Below, one piece after another: positions 50,117 to 60,089 of a stretch of DNA of 64,000 bases. Each line of letters starts with the position of its first letter. Within the stretch, counting starts at the first letter, position 1. The DNA comes from Flavobacterium sp. N2820 (lineage in GTDB: Bacteria; Bacteroidota; Bacteroidia; Flavobacteriales; Flavobacteriaceae), in the NCBI RefSeq assembly GCF_025947285.1, contig NZ_CP110008.1:1627001-1691000 (forward strand), given 5' to 3'. The notes under the pieces are model-generated. The model was not told the DNA's origin. It saw only the letters and a program-made list of their open reading frames with translations, and ran no database searches. Both the position numbers and the translations under genes were made by a program.

Positions 50117-50124
50117 TATATTTG
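50117..50124 (+). promoter_or_regulatory. -7 element TATATTTG of the DMT transporter
   Basis: Perfect TAnnTTTG, 22 nt before the ATG at 50146. Confidence 0.5.
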
Positions 50125-50145
50125 CGCCCCTTAAAAATTTAGGCT

Positions 50146-51051
50146 ATGTCAAACAACAATATTATTAAAGGCGTTTTTCTTGTTGCATTAGGTGCTACCA
50201 GTTATGGAATGTTAGCTACTTTCGTAAAACTAGCGTATCAAGAAAATTTTACAACTGCTGAAGTAACTTCCTCTCAATTTATCTATGGAATTATTGGCGT
50301 TTTAATCATTAATCTGTTTCAAAGAACAAAAAATAAAAACACTGCTGTAAAAGCAACTTCGAAAAACATTATGCACTTAATGTTGGCTGGAACTTCATTA
50401 GGAATGACAAGTGTTTTTTATTATTTAGCGGTAAAATACATACCCGTTTCTATTGGAATTGTATTATTAATGCAAACGGTATGGATGGGTGTTTTATTAG
50501 AATGGTTTTTAGATAAAAAAGCGCCTTCTTTCCAAAAAATAATTGCCGTACTTATTGTTTTAATTGGAACTGCCTTAGCGATAAATATTTTTAAAATTGA
50601 TTTCAATGACACAACCATCAATTGGTCTAACGGAATTTTTTGGGGAATTTTAGCAGCTGCATCATTTACTACAACTATGTTTACTGCAAACAAAGTTGCA
50701 CTAGGAATTTCATCGGCACAAAGAAGTTTATACATGCTTTTAGGTGGAGCAGTAATTGTTTTTGGCTTTAGTGTATATACACAAACAGCACCCTTTAATT
50801 TCGAAATTTTTACCAAATGGGGAATTATTTTAGCGCTTTTTGGAACCATTATTCCACCAATGTTGCTAAATGCCGGTTTTCCGCACACAGGTATTGGATT
50901 AGGAAGTATTGTTTCTTCATTAGAACTACCTGTTTCGGTATTAATGGCTTTTTTCTTATTAAATGAAAGTGTTTTATTGATTCAATGGATTGGCATTGTG
51001 TTAATAATTTTTGCCATTGTAATAATGAATATTCAATTTCACAAAAAATAA
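50146..51051 (+). CDS. EamA-type DMT transporter
   Basis: 301 residues with ten predicted membrane helices in two repeats of the drug/metabolite transporter superfamily (start KGVFLVALGATSYGMLATFV, second repeat GIFWGILAAASFTTTMFTAN). Exports or imports a small metabolite; substrate unknown. Confidence 0.87.
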   Translation: MSNNNIIKGVFLVALGATSYGMLATFVKLAYQENFTTAEVTSSQFIYGIIGVLIINLFQRTKNKNTAVKATSKNIMHLMLAGTSLGMTSVFYYLAVKYIPVSIGIVLLMQTVWMGVLLEWFLDKKAPSFQKIIAVLIVLIGTALAINIFKIDFNDTTINWSNGIFWGILAAASFTTTMFTANKVALGISSAQRSLYMLLGGAVIVFGFSVYTQTAPFNFEIFTKWGIILALFGTIIPPMLLNAGFPHTGIGLGSIVSSLELPVSVLMAFFLLNESVLLIQWIGIVLIIFAIVIMNIQFHKK

Positions 51052-51165
51052 CCACATCTTTTTTTGTGTTAATAAGTTTATTTTCAACTATTTAATTCAA
51101 TAATTTTTTTTCATACTTTAGAAATAATAACCATTACAAGAAATTGTAAATAAACTATTTTAAAG

Positions 51166-51891
51166 ATGAGAAAATTATTAGCTGAATTTTTCGGAACCTT
51201 TTGGTTGGTATTTGGTGGATGTGGTGCTGCCGTTTTTGCTGCTGGAATTCCAAATATTGGAATTGGATTAGTAGGAGTTTCATTAGCATTTGGACTAACC
51301 GTTTTAACTATGGCGTATGCTGTAGGTCATATTTCTGGTGGTCATTTCAATCCCGCAGTTACTTTAGGATTGTGGGCAAGTGGTCGTTTTTCTGAAAAAG
51401 AAATTTTACCCTATGTTGTATCACAAGTTTTAGGCGCTACAGCTGCAGCAGGAGTTTTATACCTAATTTTAAATGGTGGAGGTGGAACAGATTTTGCAGC
51501 AGATTCGGCAGGTGCTTTTGCATCAAATTTCTATGAATCTAATGCATTTGATACAAAAACATATTATAACGGTGTTGGATTTTCAATGGAAGCCGCTTTT
51601 TTAGCTGAATTCATATTAACAATGTTTTTTTTAATTATCATTCTAGGAGCAACCGACAGATTTGCCAACGGAAAATTTGCTGGGATTGCAATTGGTTTAG
51701 CACTAACATTAATTCACCTAATTAGTATTCCAATCACAAATACTTCTGTAAATCCCGCACGTTCTACTTCACAAGCCTTATTTGTGCAAGGCGAAGCAAT
51801 AAGTCAATTATGGTTATTTTGGGTAGCTCCAATTGCTGGTGCCATTGCAGCTGGATATATTTACAAAAATTTATTACAAGACAACAAATAA
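51166..51891 (+). CDS. aqpZ: Aquaporin Z-like MIP channel
   Basis: 241 residues, six membrane helices. Both NPA boxes are intact: [14 protein letters not shown] and [13 protein letters not shown]. Loop residues fit water-selective AqpZ more than a glycerol channel. Passes water across the inner membrane. Confidence 0.93.
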   Translation: MRKLLAEFFGTFWLVFGGCGAAVFAAGIPNIGIGLVGVSLAFGLTVLTMAYAVGHISGGHFNPAVTLGLWASGRFSEKEILPYVVSQVLGATAAAGVLYLILNGGGGTDFAADSAGAFASNFYESNAFDTKTYYNGVGFSMEAAFLAEFILTMFFLIIILGATDRFANGKFAGIAIGLALTLIHLISIPITNTSVNPARSTSQALFVQGEAISQLWLFWVAPIAGAIAAGYIYKNLLQDNK

Positions 51892-51940
51892 AATTGACTT
51901 TAAAGAATTAAATTAGCGGTGTTTTAACATCGCTTTTTTT

Positions 51941-52543
51941 ATGCTGAATTTGTTTCCCAAAGAAAAAATAATATTGCCATTACCCGATGCGGTTTTTGAA
52001 TTTTATCCAAATTTCTTCCACCATGAAGAAGCAGATATCTTGTTTGAAAAACTACGATTAGAGACACCTTGGCAACATGATGAAATTACCATTTTTGGAA
52101 AAAAAATTTTGCAGCCTAGACTCACTTGTCTTTTTGGAAATGAAGGAAAACCCTATTCCTATTCTGGTTTAACAATGCAACCAAAACCTTGGAATAGCAC
52201 GATTATGCACATAAAAAATGAAGTTGAAGCCAATTGCAATGAAAACTTCACAACCGTTTTAGCAAATTTATATAGAAACGAAAAAGACAGCAACGGTTGG
52301 CATGCCGATAACGAACGTGAATTAGGTAGAAATCCGATAATTGCATCGGTAAGTTTTGGAGAAGAACGAAAGTTTCAATTGAAACATATTTCGGACAACA
52401 ACATAAAATTATCCCTCGATTTAACCCACGGAAGTTTATTACTAATGAAAGAAGGCAGTCAAATTCATTACAAACACCAAATTCCAAAAGCATCACAACC
52501 AAAGAATAATAGAATAAATTTAACATTTCGGACGATTTTATAA
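51941..52543 (+). CDS. alkB: AlkB-like 2-oxoglutarate/Fe(II) dioxygenase
   Basis: 200 residues. GWHADNERELG (HxD iron site), later SLLLMKEGSQIHYKHQIPK (distal His) and RINLTFR (2-oxoglutarate Arg). Repairs alkylated bases by oxidative demethylation. Compact form close to ALKBH2. Confidence 0.88.
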   Translation: MLNLFPKEKIILPLPDAVFEFYPNFFHHEEADILFEKLRLETPWQHDEITIFGKKILQPRLTCLFGNEGKPYSYSGLTMQPKPWNSTIMHIKNEVEANCNENFTTVLANLYRNEKDSNGWHADNERELGRNPIIASVSFGEERKFQLKHISDNNIKLSLDLTHGSLLLMKEGSQIHYKHQIPKASQPKNNRINLTFRTIL

Positions 52544-52749
52544 CTATTTTTCAAAAAACAAGTTTTAAATCATTCTATTTTTAAAAATTCCTAAAAAAAC
52601 AATTGACCCATTTTTTGAATTTATTTTTTTACTAATATTGAACTACAAACCAATAAAAAAGATAAAATAGCATTCATTTGATGAAATCGCGAAAACAAAG
52701 AATAAAAAGTGATTCCATTTGTTACCGATGAAAAAAAGTGTTTAAACTA

Positions 52750-53031
52750 ATGAAAAAGAAGAAAATTTCAGAATTCGACAACGAAACCCTAAATAGAGTT
52801 GTTGCGATGGCCCAAGAGGAAAAAAAACCTTTTGAAGTTTTAAAAGAAGAATTTGGCGTGTCAGAAAACGAAGTGACTGAATTGATGCGAAAACGTTTAT
52901 CTAAAGACAATTTTGAACTTTGGAAAAAGAAAGTTACAGCAACTAAACCTAAACCTAAACCAATTAAATACAACGAATTGGAAGACGATGATTTAGATAG
53001 TAAATATTACTTTAAAAATAAATTTGATTAA
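52750..53031 (+). CDS. DUF2805 (TIGR03643-like) protein, copy 1
   Basis: 93 residues from the ATG at 52750 (MKKKKISEFDNETLNRVVAM). Conserved FEVLKEEFGVSENEVTELMR, then FELWKKKV is the family pattern, HTH-like. Basic, Lys-rich tail. Paralogue follows 88 bp downstream. Confidence 0.7.
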   Translation: MKKKKISEFDNETLNRVVAMAQEEKKPFEVLKEEFGVSENEVTELMRKRLSKDNFELWKKKVTATKPKPKPIKYNELEDDDLDSKYYFKNKFD

Positions 53032-53118
53032 ATTTTCAACTCTTGTTCAGCAAGAGTTTTTTTTTCAATTTTTTTAGAAAAAAAGTTTAACGAAATTCAG
53101 GTCGACCTAATAATTGAA

Positions 53119-53352
53119 ATGACTTGGGAAGACCGACCCCCTTTTGAAGCAATAACATTTCAATTTGGTATTTCTGAACAAGAAACATTTGAAATTATGT
53201 GTTGCGAAATGAAAACTTCTAGCTTTAGAATCTGGCGCAAACGGGTTCAAAGAAGAACAACCAAGCATGCGAAACTTAGAACAAATGGAATCGACCGATT
53301 CAAATGCAAATTACAAAGACAAATAACTCACAACAAAATATCTAAACGATAA
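53119..53352 (+). CDS. DUF2805 (TIGR03643-like) protein, copy 2
   Basis: 77 residues from ATG 53119 (MTWEDRPPFEAITFQFGISE, then FRIWRKRVQRRTTKH). The family normally has about ten residues before this point; the frame is open upstream to 53068 (NEIQVDLIIEMTW in frame), but has no ATG/GTG/TTG there. Either translation starts at a rare codon such as ATT, or the N-terminus is lost. Confidence 0.65.
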   Translation: MTWEDRPPFEAITFQFGISEQETFEIMCCEMKTSSFRIWRKRVQRRTTKHAKLRTNGIDRFKCKLQRQITHNKISKR

Positions 53353-53405
53353 AATTGTAACATTTTATTCATTTTACATACTTATGTTAATAAACTAAGA
53401 TTAAA

Positions 53406-55268
53406 ATGAAAAAAATAATTCTTTCACTAGCAATGGTGAGTTTTCTTTGGAGTTGTACTTCAACCCAAAATGTAACCTCAACAAAAAACGAAGTTGATGT
53501 TACTATTGATTTAGTCAATGTAAAAGACGACAAAGTAATGGTAACCATTAAAACCCCAACTTTCACAACAGAAACGACTTCGTTTCACATTCCAAAAACG
53601 GTTCCTGGTACTTACTCTGAAGATGATTACGGTCGTTTTGTAGAACAAGTAAAAGCATTTGATGCTAAAGGAAATGTGCTTAAAGTGGCTAAAACAGATG
53701 AAAATTCATATACCATTTCAGAAGCAACAAAATTGGCTAAAATTACTTATTTAGTAAATGACTCTTTCGATACCGAAGGTGGTGCTGGATTTGGTGAGAG
53801 CGAAGACATATTTTCTCCATCAGGAACAAACATTAATGCAGGTGTAAATTTCATGCTAAATACACACGGTTTTATCGGATATTTCAAAGGAAAAGAAGAA
53901 ACTCCATACAAATTAACAGTGAAACATCCTGCTAATTTATTAGGCGTATCTGCAATGATTGACGCAGATAATAGTGATACTTCTGATGTTTTTGTAATGC
54001 CAAAATATGCTAGTTTGGTAGAAATGCCAATCATGTATTCAAAACCAGATTATACTTCATTTATGGTTGATGACATGGAAATCATCATCAGTGTGTATTC
54101 TCCAACAGGAAAATATACGGCAAAACAAATTACGCCAAACATGGAAACGATGATGAAGGCACAAAAACGATTTTTAGGCCCAATCGACTCAACAAAAAAA
54201 TATGCAATTTTACTTTATTTATCAGATGTAGCTGCTAAAGATGCAAAAGGATTTGGTGCACTAGAACACCCAACTTCAACAGTAGTTGTAATGCCTGAAG
54301 TAATGGGATTAGAAATGTTACAAGAACAATTGAAAGATGTAGTTTCACACGAGTTTTTTCATATTGTAACCCCTTTAACCATTCATTCAAACGAAATCCA
54401 AAATTTTGATTTCAACAAACCTGAAATGTCTGAACATTTATGGATGTATGAAGGAGTAACAGAATATTTTGCAAATTTATTCCAAGTAAACCAAGGTTTA
54501 ATTGACGAGGCAGCTTTCTATGAAAGAATGGCAGGTAAAATTGCACAATCGCGCCAAATGAATGACAATATGAGTTTTACTAAAATGAGTAAAAACGTAT
54601 TAAACCCACCTTACAAAGAGCAATATTTAAATGTATACCAAAAAGGGGCATTAATTGCTATGTGTATGGATATCATTATTAGAGAAAATAGCAACGGTAA
54701 AAAAGGAATTTTAAATCTGATGCAAGAATTATCTAAAGAATATGGAACTACAAAAGCATTCAAAGACGAAGAATTATTCGGAAAAATTACAGCATTAACC
54801 TATCCTGCGGTAGGAGAATTTTTAAACAAACATGTTGCTGGAGAAACGCCAATTCCATACGAACAATATTTTGCAAAAATGGGTGTGTCTGAAACAACAA
54901 TTGAAGTAGCAGGAAATCCATTCTTAAAAGGACAAACTCAACCTTATATTACAGTTGATCCAAATACAAAAGAAATCATGATTTTACCTGAAATTGAATT
55001 GAATTCTTTTATGACTACTTTAGGATTAAAAAATAATGATAAAATTCTTGCCATTAATGAAACAGCCTATAATCTTGACAATATCTACGATATGATTATG
55101 GCTAGTATGAACTGGAAAGATGGTGAAGCTATTACTGTAAAAATCAAAAGAGACGGAAAAGAGCAAACAGTGAAAGGAAAAATTGTAATGCCTAAAGAAA
55201 AACAAGATGGCTATCAATCAACAGACGACTCTAAAAAAACTATTCGTGAAGCTTGGTTAAGAGGTTAA
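53406..55268 (+). CDS. M61 family (glycyl aminopeptidase-like) metallopeptidase, lipoprotein
   Basis: 620 residues. Lipobox FLWSC (Cys17). Zinc motif HEFFH in VSHEFFHIVTPL and downstream Glu in MYEGVTEYFANLF. C-terminal PDZ-like part (about 500-600, GLKNNDKILAINETAYNLDN). Outer-membrane- or periplasm-anchored peptidase. Confidence 0.85.
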   Translation: MKKIILSLAMVSFLWSCTSTQNVTSTKNEVDVTIDLVNVKDDKVMVTIKTPTFTTETTSFHIPKTVPGTYSEDDYGRFVEQVKAFDAKGNVLKVAKTDENSYTISEATKLAKITYLVNDSFDTEGGAGFGESEDIFSPSGTNINAGVNFMLNTHGFIGYFKGKEETPYKLTVKHPANLLGVSAMIDADNSDTSDVFVMPKYASLVEMPIMYSKPDYTSFMVDDMEIIISVYSPTGKYTAKQITPNMETMMKAQKRFLGPIDSTKKYAILLYLSDVAAKDAKGFGALEHPTSTVVVMPEVMGLEMLQEQLKDVVSHEFFHIVTPLTIHSNEIQNFDFNKPEMSEHLWMYEGVTEYFANLFQVNQGLIDEAAFYERMAGKIAQSRQMNDNMSFTKMSKNVLNPPYKEQYLNVYQKGALIAMCMDIIIRENSNGKKGILNLMQELSKEYGTTKAFKDEELFGKITALTYPAVGEFLNKHVAGETPIPYEQYFAKMGVSETTIEVAGNPFLKGQTQPYITVDPNTKEIMILPEIELNSFMTTLGLKNNDKILAINETAYNLDNIYDMIMASMNWKDGEAITVKIKRDGKEQTVKGKIVMPKEKQDGYQSTDDSKKTIREAWLRG

Positions 55269-55433
55269 AATTGAAGATTAAAGAATAATGATTTTTGAAT
55301 TTTGATTACTTTAGAACTTGAAATTAAATTTAGAAATTAAATTTGTTCTTGAAATTGAAATAGAATCCTCAAAGTACATAGTATTTTGAGGATTTTTTTA
55401 TTTACTTTGCGAACTCAAAATAAAAATTTCAAA

Positions 55434-56153
55434 ATGAAGAAAATAGTTTTAGCGTTGCTTACAGTTATATCTTTTATTTCTTGCGAAAAGAAAGAAACCG
55501 TTGAAGATGCAAACGTTCACATTACAGTAAATGTTGATGGTTTAAGCCAAGGAAAATTATATTTACAAAAAATAGAAGATACTACTTTAGTAATTATTGA
55601 CAGTATACTAATTAATGGCGATTCTAAATTTGAAAGTCACGTTAAATTAGATAGTCCAGAAATGTTATATCTTTTTTTAGATAGAGGAAAAACCAATTCT
55701 ATTGACAACAGTTTAGCATTTTTTGCTGAACCAGGAAACATTACCATTGAAACTACTTTAAAACATTTTTTTGCTGATGCAAAAGTTAAAGGTTCAAAAA
55801 ACCATGATTTATGGATGGAATTCAAAAAAATCAACGACCGATTTAATGACGAAAATTTAGTTTTAATGGAAAAACGTTTACAAAACGAATTAAAACCAAA
55901 TCCATCATCTACAGATAGTATTGAAGCAGCCTACGAGAAGCTTTTAAAGAGAAAATACAGATACACGGCACATTTTGCAACCACACATGGAGATGCAGCC
56001 ATAGCGCCTTATTTAGCGCTTTCTGAAATTGCAAACATCAATATGCCCTATTTGGATACTATTCAAAAAAGTATGAAACCCGATGTAGCTAAATCAAAAT
56101 ATGGTAAGATGCTTACCGAATATGTAAAAGAAAGAAAAGCTACTGAAAAATAA
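55434..56153 (+). CDS. DUF4369 lipoprotein
   Basis: 239 residues from the ATG at 55434 (MKKIVLALLTVISFISCEKK; the frame is open upstream). Lipobox FISC. Domain with GLSQGKLYLQKIEDTTLVII matches DUF4369, often the N-terminal part of thioredoxin-like lipoproteins; here the thioredoxin part is absent. Confidence 0.75.
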   Translation: MKKIVLALLTVISFISCEKKETVEDANVHITVNVDGLSQGKLYLQKIEDTTLVIIDSILINGDSKFESHVKLDSPEMLYLFLDRGKTNSIDNSLAFFAEPGNITIETTLKHFFADAKVKGSKNHDLWMEFKKINDRFNDENLVLMEKRLQNELKPNPSSTDSIEAAYEKLLKRKYRYTAHFATTHGDAAIAPYLALSEIANINMPYLDTIQKSMKPDVAKSKYGKMLTEYVKERKATEK

Positions 56154-56170
56154 TAAAGTAATATTACTAG

Positions 56171-56199
56171 AAACCACAACAAATAAGTTGTGGTTTTTT
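56171..56199 (+). terminator. Terminator of the DUF4369 gene
   Basis: AAACCACAAC (56171-56180) / GTTGTGGTTT (56187-56196), T-run. Confidence 0.88.
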
Positions 56200-56222
56200 G
56201 TTTACTAAAACTCCTAAAAACG

Positions 56223-56255
56223 AAAAAACCATCACTGTTAAGTGATGGTTTTAAT
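56223..56255 (-). terminator. Terminator of tRNA-Thr
   Basis: AAACCATCAC (56226-56235) pairs with GTGATGGTTT (56242-56251); on the minus strand followed by a T-run, 8 nt after the tRNA 3' end. Confidence 0.85.
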
Positions 56256-56258
56256 TTG

Positions 56259-56332
56259 AGCCGGCGGAGGGACTCGAACCCACGACCTGCTGATTACAAA
56301 TCAGCTGCTCTAGCCAGCTGAGCTACGCTGGC
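56259..56332 (-). tRNA. tRNA-Thr (anticodon TGT)
   Basis: 74 nt cloverleaf on the minus strand: acceptor GCCAGCG, D-arm TAGCTCAGCTGGCTAGAGCA, anticodon arm CTGAT-TTGTAAT-ATCAG with TGT, T-arm CGTGG-GTTCGAGT-CC.... CCA is not encoded. One A-C mismatch in the acceptor. Confidence 0.95.
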
Positions 56333-56409
56333 AACTCAAATTTCGAGTGCAAATATAAGGGTGAATTTTTAATTTCCAAATATTTTTTGCACTTTTTTTA
56401 TTGATTTTT

Positions 56410-56679
56410 TTAATTTAATTCGTTTATTTTTGCAACAAATTGATTAGCAGCCGCTTCGTATTCTTTACGAATTTGTTTGAAATGTGCTTTTTTATTTTCA
56501 ACATCTCTTTGATTTGCTTTCGTCATTAAAGAATCAAAAGTTTCGTAGATTTCGTCCTCTAATTTTTCAGAAGCTTCCGTTGGTCTTCCACCGTTAGTCA
56601 TTTCCCAAACATATACAATGTTTAAGATATCACCATAAACGTAATTGATTTCTTTTTTCAAGTTTTTAACGCTTGCCAT
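56410..56679 (-). CDS. Conserved hypothetical helical protein
   Basis: 89 residues, entirely helical (KNLKKEINYVYGDILNIVYV), highly charged. Position next to tRNA-Thr. I recall such short proteins as conserved in Flavobacteria but know no function. Confidence 0.7.
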   Translation of the reverse strand: MASVKNLKKEINYVYGDILNIVYVWEMTNGGRPTEASEKLEDEIYETFDSLMTKANQRDVENKKAHFKQIRKEYEAAANQFVAKINELN

Positions 56680-56736
56680 TTTTTATAAATTTAAAATTTG
56701 GTACAAAATTACATAATATATTTTGTTCTCAGCAAA

Positions 56737-57696
56737 TTATATCGAAATTTCTAATAAAGTAGCTTTTCCTTTGAGTGTTAAATGATCTATAATTGCAGGA
56801 ATCAAAATCGTATCACCCATTTGATAACGCATAATTTCACCATTTAAAACCAATTCAAATTGTCCATTGGTACACATAAAAACAGTAAAAGCGTCTTTGG
56901 ATTTTTTCCACAGAAAACAATCTTGTAGGGCAATAATATTCGTTTTAAAATAAGAACAATCCACCACAGACGAAGAATGATTTGGTAATTCAGAATATTC
57001 AATTTTTGAATCAGTAGTATTGTAATTAATGGCTTCCAAGGCTAACTCGGTATGCAGTTCTCTTCCTATTCCGTTAGCATCAACTCTATCCCAATCGTAA
57101 ATTCGATAAGTAACATCACTGGTCTGCTGAATTTCTGCAACTACAACTCCTGCTCCAATTGCATGAATAGTACCAGTTTCTAAAAAGAAAACATCGCCTT
57201 TTTTTACGGGATATTCATTTAATAAAGAGACTAAATTCTTGCTTTCTAATTTTTCTAAATATTCTTCCGGATTGGAATCATTTTTAAAACCTACTACTAA
57301 ACGAGCTGCTTCGTCGGCTTGCATTACATACCACATTTCAGTTTTTCCAAATGAATTATGGCGTTCTTTTGCTAATTCGTCATTGGGATGCAACTGTATC
57401 GACAAATCTTCTTTAGCATCAATAAATTTAAACAATAATGGGAATTGTTTTCCAAAACGAGCAATTACAGATTTTCCTAAAATTTCTAGTGGATATAAAT
57501 CAATAATTTCATTAATGTTTTTTCCTTCAAAAACACCAGTTGCAACTATACTAACATCCCCAGGAACCGTTGAAATCTCCCAACTTTCACCAGTAGTTTC
57601 AGAAACGATTGGCTTGTTTAGATAAGATTTTAACTTGGTTCCGCCCCAAATGCGGTCTTTCAGAATAGGGATAAAGGTTAAAGGATAAAACTTCAT
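56737..57696 (-). CDS. manA: Mannose-6-phosphate isomerase, class I type
   Basis: 319 residues, cupin fold of the small phosphomannose isomerases. DRIWGGTKL at the start, zinc site LSIQLHPNDELA and Glu in FGKTEMWYV, later ETGTIHAIGAGVVVAEIQQT. Interconverts fructose-6-P and mannose-6-P for cell-surface sugars. Confidence 0.9.
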   Translation of the reverse strand: MKFYPLTFIPILKDRIWGGTKLKSYLNKPIVSETTGESWEISTVPGDVSIVATGVFEGKNINEIIDLYPLEILGKSVIARFGKQFPLLFKFIDAKEDLSIQLHPNDELAKERHNSFGKTEMWYVMQADEAARLVVGFKNDSNPEEYLEKLESKNLVSLLNEYPVKKGDVFFLETGTIHAIGAGVVVAEIQQTSDVTYRIYDWDRVDANGIGRELHTELALEAINYNTTDSKIEYSELPNHSSSVVDCSYFKTNIIALQDCFLWKKSKDAFTVFMCTNGQFELVLNGEIMRYQMGDTILIPAIIDHLTLKGKATLLEISI

Positions 57697-57777
57697 GTTC
57701 AGAATGGTGAATTACAAAGATGCAAAAAACTAACCAATTACTAAAATTGATTCGCTTAGTTTTTACAATAAAATACT

Positions 57778-58230
57778 TTATTTCGAATTTTTAATTGCAG
57801 TTAACGCTTTTGTAATGTGGTTTTTAGCACTCATATTATCAAAAATATAAATTGCTTTTCCTGTAGCGTCAAATACATAGGTAACTCTACCAGGAACTAG
57901 TCCAAAAAGCGCCGTTGGAACTCCAAATAACTTGCGTAGTTTTCTATCTGTATCCGAAAGTAAAATAAAAGGCAAACGATGCTTTTGTTGAAAATTTTGA
58001 TGCGAACTAACCGAATCACCACTTACACCTATAACTTCTGCACCCAAATCCTGGAAATCTTGATAGGCGTCTCTAAAACTACACGCTTGCGTAGTACAAC
58101 CTGGCGTATTGTCTTTTGGATAAAAATAAATCACAACAGGTTTGTGTTGTACAAAATGACTATCGAAAGCTGTTCCGTCTTGTTTAACTGCTGTAAAATG
58201 AGGCAATTTATCACCTATTTGAATTGACAT
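57778..58230 (-). CDS. bcp: Peroxiredoxin (thioredoxin-dependent, Bcp/PrxQ)
   Basis: 150 residues. FYPKDNTPGCTTQACSFRDA has the peroxidatic and resolving Cys of PrxQ. Reduces peroxides using thioredoxin. Two bp before the queD-like gene stop, so in the same leftward operon. Confidence 0.92.
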   Translation of the reverse strand: MSIQIGDKLPHFTAVKQDGTAFDSHFVQHKPVVIYFYPKDNTPGCTTQACSFRDAYQDFQDLGAEVIGVSGDSVSSHQNFQQKHRLPFILLSDTDRKLRKLFGVPTALFGLVPGRVTYVFDATGKAIYIFDNMSAKNHITKALTAIKNSK

Positions 58231-58232
58231 GT

Positions 58233-58643
58233 TTAATTTCCTTTATACGTTACAAAGTTTCTCGGCGTTTCATATAATGTAATTTCTAAGACTTTATCTG
58301 GTGCTATTAAAACACGAAGTTTATTCCAAATAATGTATGCTATATGTTCGGCTGTTGGGTTCAAAGCCGCAAATTCAGGAACATCTTCATTTAAATTTTT
58401 ATGATCAAAAGCTTCTTCAATATGCTCTTTAATCAAATCAGACAAAATTTTAGTATCAATAACATATCCTGTTTCTTGATCAACTTCACCCGTAACTGAT
58501 ACAATTAATTCGTAATTATGACCATGAAAATTTGGATTGTTGCATTTACCAAATACTTCCTGATTTTTTTCCATAGTCCAATCTTTTCGATACAATCGAT
58601 GTGCGGCGTTAAAATGGGCTTTTCTTGAAACAGTTACTATCAT
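58233..58643 (-). CDS. queD: 6-pyruvoyl-tetrahydropterin synthase / QueD family
   Basis: 136 residues. Zinc His in HFNAAHRL and NFHGHNYELIVSVTG, catalytic triad region FDHKNLNEDVPEF. Makes 6-carboxytetrahydropterin for queuosine or a related pterin. Confidence 0.87.
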   Translation of the reverse strand: MIVTVSRKAHFNAAHRLYRKDWTMEKNQEVFGKCNNPNFHGHNYELIVSVTGEVDQETGYVIDTKILSDLIKEHIEEAFDHKNLNEDVPEFAALNPTAEHIAYIIWNKLRVLIAPDKVLEITLYETPRNFVTYKGN

Positions 58644-58715
58644 GGGATTTGATTATTGATTAATGTTTTTTGATTGCTGAAGTATTCTGAAATCTTAAAT
58701 CTAAATTCTTTATTC

Positions 58716-59243
58716 TTAAATTTTATGATCTTCTAGATAGTGATAAAATTGGTCGAAAATAATTTTAAACCAAACGGTGTACAAAGCTGGATTTTGAATC
58801 ATATCCTCTTTAATTGACTCAATTTTCATCCATTTCCAACTTTCCACTTCGTCGACATTAATGATAGGCTTGTCGTTATAATAACCAATCATAACGTGGT
58901 CTAATTCGTGTTCGGTTAAACCATTATCAAAAGGTGCTTTGTATATAAAATGAAACAATTCTTTTAAATCTGCCTCAAAACCCATTTCCTCAAACAAACG
59001 ACGTTTTCCAGCTTCAATATTTGTTTCTCCAGCTCTTTGATGGCTACAACAAGTATTGGTCCACAATAACGGCGAATGATATTTATGATGAGCGCGTTGT
59101 TGCAACATAACTTCATTCTTATCGTTTAAAATAAAAACAGAAAACGCTCTGTGTAAAACTGCTTTTTCATGCGCTTCCATCTTATTCATCAGTCCAATTG
59201 GCTCATCATTTTCGTTTACCAATATCACTTGTTCTTCTTTCAT
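58716..59243 (-). CDS. idi: Isopentenyl-diphosphate delta-isomerase, type 1
   Basis: 175 residues from the ATG at 59243 (MKEEQVILVNENDEPIGLMN); a TTG at 59264 is less likely. Nudix fold with LLWTNTCCSHQRAGE (active Cys), RRLFEEMGFEADL and DELDHVMIGYY-like EHELDHVMIGYY. Balances IPP and DMAPP in isoprenoid synthesis. Confidence 0.93.
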   Translation of the reverse strand: MKEEQVILVNENDEPIGLMNKMEAHEKAVLHRAFSVFILNDKNEVMLQQRAHHKYHSPLLWTNTCCSHQRAGETNIEAGKRRLFEEMGFEADLKELFHFIYKAPFDNGLTEHELDHVMIGYYNDKPIINVDEVESWKWMKIESIKEDMIQNPALYTVWFKIIFDQFYHYLEDHKI

Positions 59244-59541
59244 AGCTTTTAATATACTTGTCAAAAATACGAAAAAAGTTAGGACTAAAGCGCTGTTTTT
59301 TTGTTTGTGAAAAGTTTAACGTCTGTTGAATTACAATCCCTTTTTAAAAGTAAATGGGAAAAGAAATCACTAAAATGAAAAAATATAAAATATTTTGACT
59401 ACTTTTGTATCATTGGTAATGATAATAATTTCTTCTTGCAAAACTTTGACTCAAAGTACTTTATACATTTTTGTTTATTTAGCTTGTGTGTTTTTATCCT
59501 TATACTTTTAAATAATATTAATTTAATTACGTTTACATTTA
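59244..59541. other. Intergenic region with cold-shock gene leader
   Basis: 298 bp. A TACTTTTG -7 element (59400-59407) predicts a 130-nt AT-rich 5' leader for the cold-shock protein gene, as common for cold-shock mRNAs. No ORF or clear hairpin seen otherwise. Confidence 0.5.
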
Positions 59542-59988
59542 ATGGCTAGACCACAGGAAACTTTTAACAAAAAAGAACAAGAGAAACTTAGAGCTAAGAA
59601 AAAGAAAGAAAAACAAGAAAAAAAGGAAGCTCGCAAAGCAAATCCAAAATTATCGGGAGAGGATATCTATGTGTATGTCGATGAAAATGGACACTTAACA
59701 AACACACCGCCAGATCCTTCTAAAAAAATCATTGTAGACGTAGAAAGCATTGAAATCAATACTTCTAGAAGAACAGCTGCTGAAGAAGCACCTGTAGATA
59801 GAAGAGGAACAATTGATTTTTTCAACGAATCTAAAGGTTTTGGTTTCATTAAAGAAATTGAAACAGGTGAAAAATATTTCGTTCACATCAGTGGTCTTTT
59901 AGACGATGTAAAAGAAGGAAACTTAGTAACCTATGAATTAGAAAAAGGAGCTAAAGGAATGAATGCCGTTAGAGTTAAAAAAATATAA
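59542..59988 (+). CDS. Cold-shock domain protein with basic N-terminus
   Basis: 148 residues. N-terminal Lys/Glu-rich segment (1-35), then C-terminal cold-shock domain (about 86-148) with GTIDFFNESKGFGFIKEIET (RNP1) and YFVHIS (RNP2). Binds single-stranded RNA or DNA. Ends at a terminator. Confidence 0.88.
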   Translation: MARPQETFNKKEQEKLRAKKKKEKQEKKEARKANPKLSGEDIYVYVDENGHLTNTPPDPSKKIIVDVESIEINTSRRTAAEEAPVDRRGTIDFFNESKGFGFIKEIETGEKYFVHISGLLDDVKEGNLVTYELEKGAKGMNAVRVKKI

Positions 59989-60008
59989 TTCTTGTAAGAT
60001 ATATAAAC

Positions 60009-60036
60009 AAAATCACAGTGAAAGCTGTGATTTTTG
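60009..60036 (+). terminator. Terminator of the cold-shock gene
   Basis: AAAATCACAG (60009-60018) / CTGTGATTTT (60025-60034), T-run. Confidence 0.88.
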
Positions 60037-60089
60037 TGTTTTAAAACGACTTTTATTTGTAAATTTCCATACGCTAAATAAAATTAAAC

